From NCBI GenBank assembly GCA_003645385.1, contig QNEY01000036.1:1-10496 (forward strand): a stretch of 10,496 nt of DNA, in the 5' to 3' direction. Shown one piece after another: positions 9,259 through 10,496 of the stretch. The notes below the pieces were generated by a model. That model worked only from the letters and a program-made list of their open reading frames with translations. It ran no database searches and was not told the DNA's origin. Made by a program: the position numbers and the translations under genes. Position 1 is the stretch's first letter, and every line of letters begins with the position of its first letter. Source of the DNA: Gammaproteobacteria bacterium (GTDB lineage Bacteria > Pseudomonadota > Gammaproteobacteria > Nitrosococcales > Methylophagaceae).

Positions 9259-9287
9259 AAAAAGGCCGGTGACAAAAATCACCAGCC
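9259..9287 (-). terminator. Terminator-like attenuator hairpin between rplL and rpoB
   Basis: On the minus strand GGCTGGTGA (9287-9279) pairs with TCACCGGCC (9272-9264), giving nine pairs including one G-U, around the loop TTTTTG. Five T residues (9263-9259) follow, then CCG. This fits a Rho-independent terminator of moderate strength. It stands between rplL and rpoB, where E. coli has a partial terminator that lowers rpoBC transcription relative to the stalk genes. Since rpoB has no convincing promoter downstream of it, readthrough must occur, so attenuator is the better name. The function is inferred from position and structure. Confidence 0.75.
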
Positions 9288-9296
9288 AATTTCTAT

Positions 9297-9324
9297 ATCG
9301 TGGTGACAATATTGTCACCACGAT
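9297..9324 (-). repeat. Perfect 28-base palindrome just after rplL
   Basis: Arms ATCGTGGTGACAAT (9297-9310) and ATTGTCACCACGAT (9311-9324) are perfect reverse complements. In RNA this gives a 12-bp stem with an AUAU loop, starting 11 bases after the rplL stop codon. No U-run follows, so it is not a terminator alone. It could protect the 3' end of the stalk mRNA, or be a processing site like the RNase III site in this gap in E. coli. A protein-binding operator is also possible from symmetry alone. The 8-base core GGTGACAA recurs in the neighbouring attenuator hairpin (9268-9275), which permits alternative pairing. Confidence 0.8.
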
Positions 9325-9335
9325 CGATGAGCAGC

Positions 9336-9719
9336 CTACTTAAGTTCAGCTTCAGCACCAGCTTCAGTAAGTTGCTTAACAACATCTTCAGCTTCGGCTT
9401 TCTCAGCACCTTCTTTAACAGTAACAGGTGCGCCTTCAACCATGTCCTTAGCTTCTTTCAAGCCAAGACCAGTAATTGCACGAACCGCTTTGATTACGCT
9501 TACTTTGTTAGCGCCAAAGCTTGTCATTACTACATCAAACTCTGTTTGTTCTGCAGCGGCAGCACCACCACCAGCATCACCACCAGCAGCAGCTACAGCT
9601 ACCGGAGCAGCAGCAGTTACACCAAATTTCTCTTCCATTGCTTCAATCAAATCTACAACTTCAACAACAGTCATATTTGAAATTGCTTCCAAAATATCTT
9701 CGCTTTTAACTTTAGCCAT
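9336..9719 (-). CDS. rplL: 50S ribosomal protein L7/L12
   Basis: L7/L12 is the multicopy stalk protein of the 50S subunit. It recruits translational GTPases (EF-G, EF-Tu, IF2) and stimulates GTP hydrolysis. The product has 127 residues (E. coli 121). Residues 1-33 form the dimerising helices that bind L10 (EDILEAISNMTVVEVVDLIEAMEEKFGV). Residues about 36-57 are the flexible Ala/Gly hinge, somewhat longer than in E. coli, which explains most of the extra length. From about residue 58 comes the globular domain with the factor-binding face, seen in TEFDVVMTSFGANKVSVIKAVR and GLGLKEAKDMVEGAPVTVKEG. The ATG at 9719-9717 is preceded by AGGA (9730-9727) and an A-rich spacer, a good initiation site for a protein needed at several copies per ribosome. 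It follows rplJ by 59 bases and ends with TAG, just before the paired hairpins that precede rpoB. Confidence 0.99.
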   Translation of the reverse strand: MAKVKSEDILEAISNMTVVEVVDLIEAMEEKFGVTAAAPVAVAAAGGDAGGGAAAAEQTEFDVVMTSFGANKVSVIKAVRAITGLGLKEAKDMVEGAPVTVKEGAEKAEAEDVVKQLTEAGAEAELK

Positions 9720-9778
9720 TTTATTTTCCTAATATCTTTTTTACAGAATTATATGTACAACTGAAACCCAAACAGGGA

Positions 9779-10306
9779 TTAAGCTGCTTCTTTCGCATCA
9801 CGGACAGCCGCGAGCGTACGAACCATCTTGCTAGTCGGAGCCACCAAAGTACGAACAAATTTCTCAACCGGTGCCTTCATAGTACCCATAAGGATTGCAA
9901 TTGCTTGATCCTTAGTAGGCATTTTGGCAAGTTTCTCAAGATCTGAAGCAGGTAATAATTTACCGCCCAGAGAAACCATTTTAATTTCGAGTTTGTCATT
10001 TTCTTTAGCGAAGCTACTCATAACTCGTGCAACAGCACCTGGATCTTCAGTTGAAAACCCAAATACTAGAGGTCCTGTCATTCCTTCCTGCATGCAGGCG
10101 AAATCAGTACCCTCTACGGCACGTTTAGCTAGTGTATTTCTAACAACACGCAAATAAACATTCTCATCGCGAGCTGCAACACGTAACTCAGTCATATCTG
10201 AAACAGACAATCCACGATATTCTGCTGCTACAGCAGAATATGCACTAGATGCTACTTCAGCGACCTCAGCAACGACGGCCTTCTTTCCTTCCAGATTCAT
10301 TGCCAC
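9779..10306 (-). CDS. rplJ: 50S ribosomal protein L10
   Basis: L10 anchors the stalk: its N-terminal domain binds 23S rRNA near L11, and its C-terminal helix carries the L7/L12 dimers. The 175-residue product (E. coli 165) begins MAMNLEGKKAVVAEVAEVA and contains the family segments AEYRGLSVSDMTELR, YLRVVRNTLAKRAVEGT, GPLVFGFS and the C-terminal helix MKAPVEKFVRTLVAPTSKMVRTL. I chose the GTG at 10306-10304. It lies 8 bases after GGAGG in the perfect SD TAAGGAGGTA (10322-10313), and it restores the usual M-A-x-N-L start seen in E. coli (MALNL). The in-frame ATG at 10300-10298 would sit 14 bases after GGAGG and lose two family residues. In E. coli the L10-L12 complex represses this mRNA through its leader, and the leader here has structures suited to that. 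Confidence 0.97.
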   Translation of the reverse strand: MAMNLEGKKAVVAEVAEVASSAYSAVAAEYRGLSVSDMTELRVAARDENVYLRVVRNTLAKRAVEGTDFACMQEGMTGPLVFGFSTEDPGAVARVMSSFAKENDKLEIKMVSLGGKLLPASDLEKLAKMPTKDQAIAILMGTMKAPVEKFVRTLVAPTSKMVRTLAAVRDAKEAA

Positions 10307-10496
10307 CTAAGTTACCTCCTTAGGATCACCACCTTCTTATTAAGATAGTGGTTGTTGCTAACAAAGAAGAGGTAAACCTCTTCCACCATTTACGGCATTC
10401 AACATCCAGAAATTCTGCAGCTGAACCCGTCTGCGTAGGCCAATTACACGGATGTAATCGATTAAACTCACATACCTACGGTCTTAGACAACTCGA
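10307..10496 (-). promoter_or_regulatory. L10 leader (cis-regulatory 5' region of rplJ-rplL)
   Basis: No gene is visible in these 190 bases; all three minus-strand frames meet a stop soon after the right edge, and rplA, the usual upstream gene, is presumably just outside. In transcript order the RNA can form: a long-range stem CGTAGG (10480-10475) with CCTACG (10439-10434); inside it an 8-bp hairpin (10460-10441) with a UCCG tetraloop; GAAGAGG with CCTCTTC (10383-10366) around TTTA; TTGTT with AACAA (10364-10352); and ACCAC with GTGGT (10352-10328, with an internal TCTT/AAGA stem), ending just before the SD. Position and folding match the gammaproteobacterial L10 leader, the site where L10-L12 represses its own translation. 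The exact L10-binding kink-turn cannot be assigned by eye. Any promoter probably lies further right. Confidence 0.78.
10313..10322 (-). promoter_or_regulatory. Extended Shine-Dalgarno of rplJ
   Basis: TAAGGAGGTA (minus strand, 10322-10313) is a full-length match to the anti-SD end of 16S rRNA, by far the strongest ribosome binding site in the window. Its 8-base spacing from GGAGG decides for the GTG start of rplJ. The stretch AGGAGGTAA (10320-10312) is also complementary to leader bases 10375-10367, so access may be controlled by RNA folding. Confidence 0.85.

Noticed and set aside
9300..9732. Plus-strand open frames opposite rplL, including Ser-, Ala- and Gln/His-rich products
   Set aside because: The composition is the mirror of the Ala/Gly-coding hinge of L7/L12 and does not indicate a gene.
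9720..9778. Possible terminator or regulatory hairpin between rplJ and rplL (CCC/GGG)
   Set aside because: Only three pairs; the gap is otherwise an ordinary A-rich intergenic stretch with the rplL ribosome binding site.
10460..10491. Possible rplJ promoter TTGTCT with TTTAAT
   Set aside because: Spacing is 19 bases, and it would start transcription inside the long-range leader stem at 10434-10480 and so remove its 5' arm.
1..10496. Mobile element, CRISPR array, tRNA, defence or biosynthetic system
   Set aside because: The window is almost filled by conserved housekeeping genes in a standard order; no transposase, repeat array, tRNA fold or foreign gene was seen.

Overview
The window is the distal part of a bacterial ribosomal-protein and RNA-polymerase cluster. 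All genes are read from the minus strand, so transcription runs from high to low coordinates. The order is L10 leader, rplJ, rplL, rpoB, rpoC, rpsL, then the 5' part of rpsG, which is cut by the left edge. Every gene is recognisable by family motifs, and the gene order is standard. The proteins look gammaproteobacterial: RpoB carries the long lineage insertions, RpoC is full length with the downstream SI3 insertion, and RpoC catalytic and zinc residues fall at exactly the E. coli positions. The DNA is moderately AT-rich. A marine or methylotrophic gammaproteobacterium such as the Methylophaga/Piscirickettsiaceae group is plausible, but I cannot fix the genus from sequence alone.

Layout. 10307-10496 is the non-coding leader of rplJ, with several hairpins and a very strong Shine-Dalgarno (SD). 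rplJ (L10) and rplL (L7/L12) encode the ribosomal stalk. The 179-base gap between rplL and rpoB holds a perfect 28-base palindrome followed by a hairpin with a U-tract, matching the place where enterobacteria have a partial terminator (attenuator). rpoB and rpoC, 64 bases apart, encode the beta and beta' subunits of RNA polymerase. The 150-base gap after rpoC holds a strong intrinsic terminator. After it the str operon starts with rpsL (S12) and rpsG (S7), 46 bases apart.

These genes balance ribosome and RNA polymerase synthesis: L10/L12 would control their own translation through the leader, the attenuator would lower rpoBC output relative to the stalk proteins, and the terminator after rpoC would separate the polymerase genes from the str operon.

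I found no undescribed system, mobile element, CRISPR array or RNA gene. The points most worth a second look are regulatory RNA structures: a 9-bp pairing in the L10 leader that would cover the rplJ SD, the mutually complementary hairpins between rplL and rpoB, and the strong terminator between rpoC and rpsL without a convincing promoter after it.
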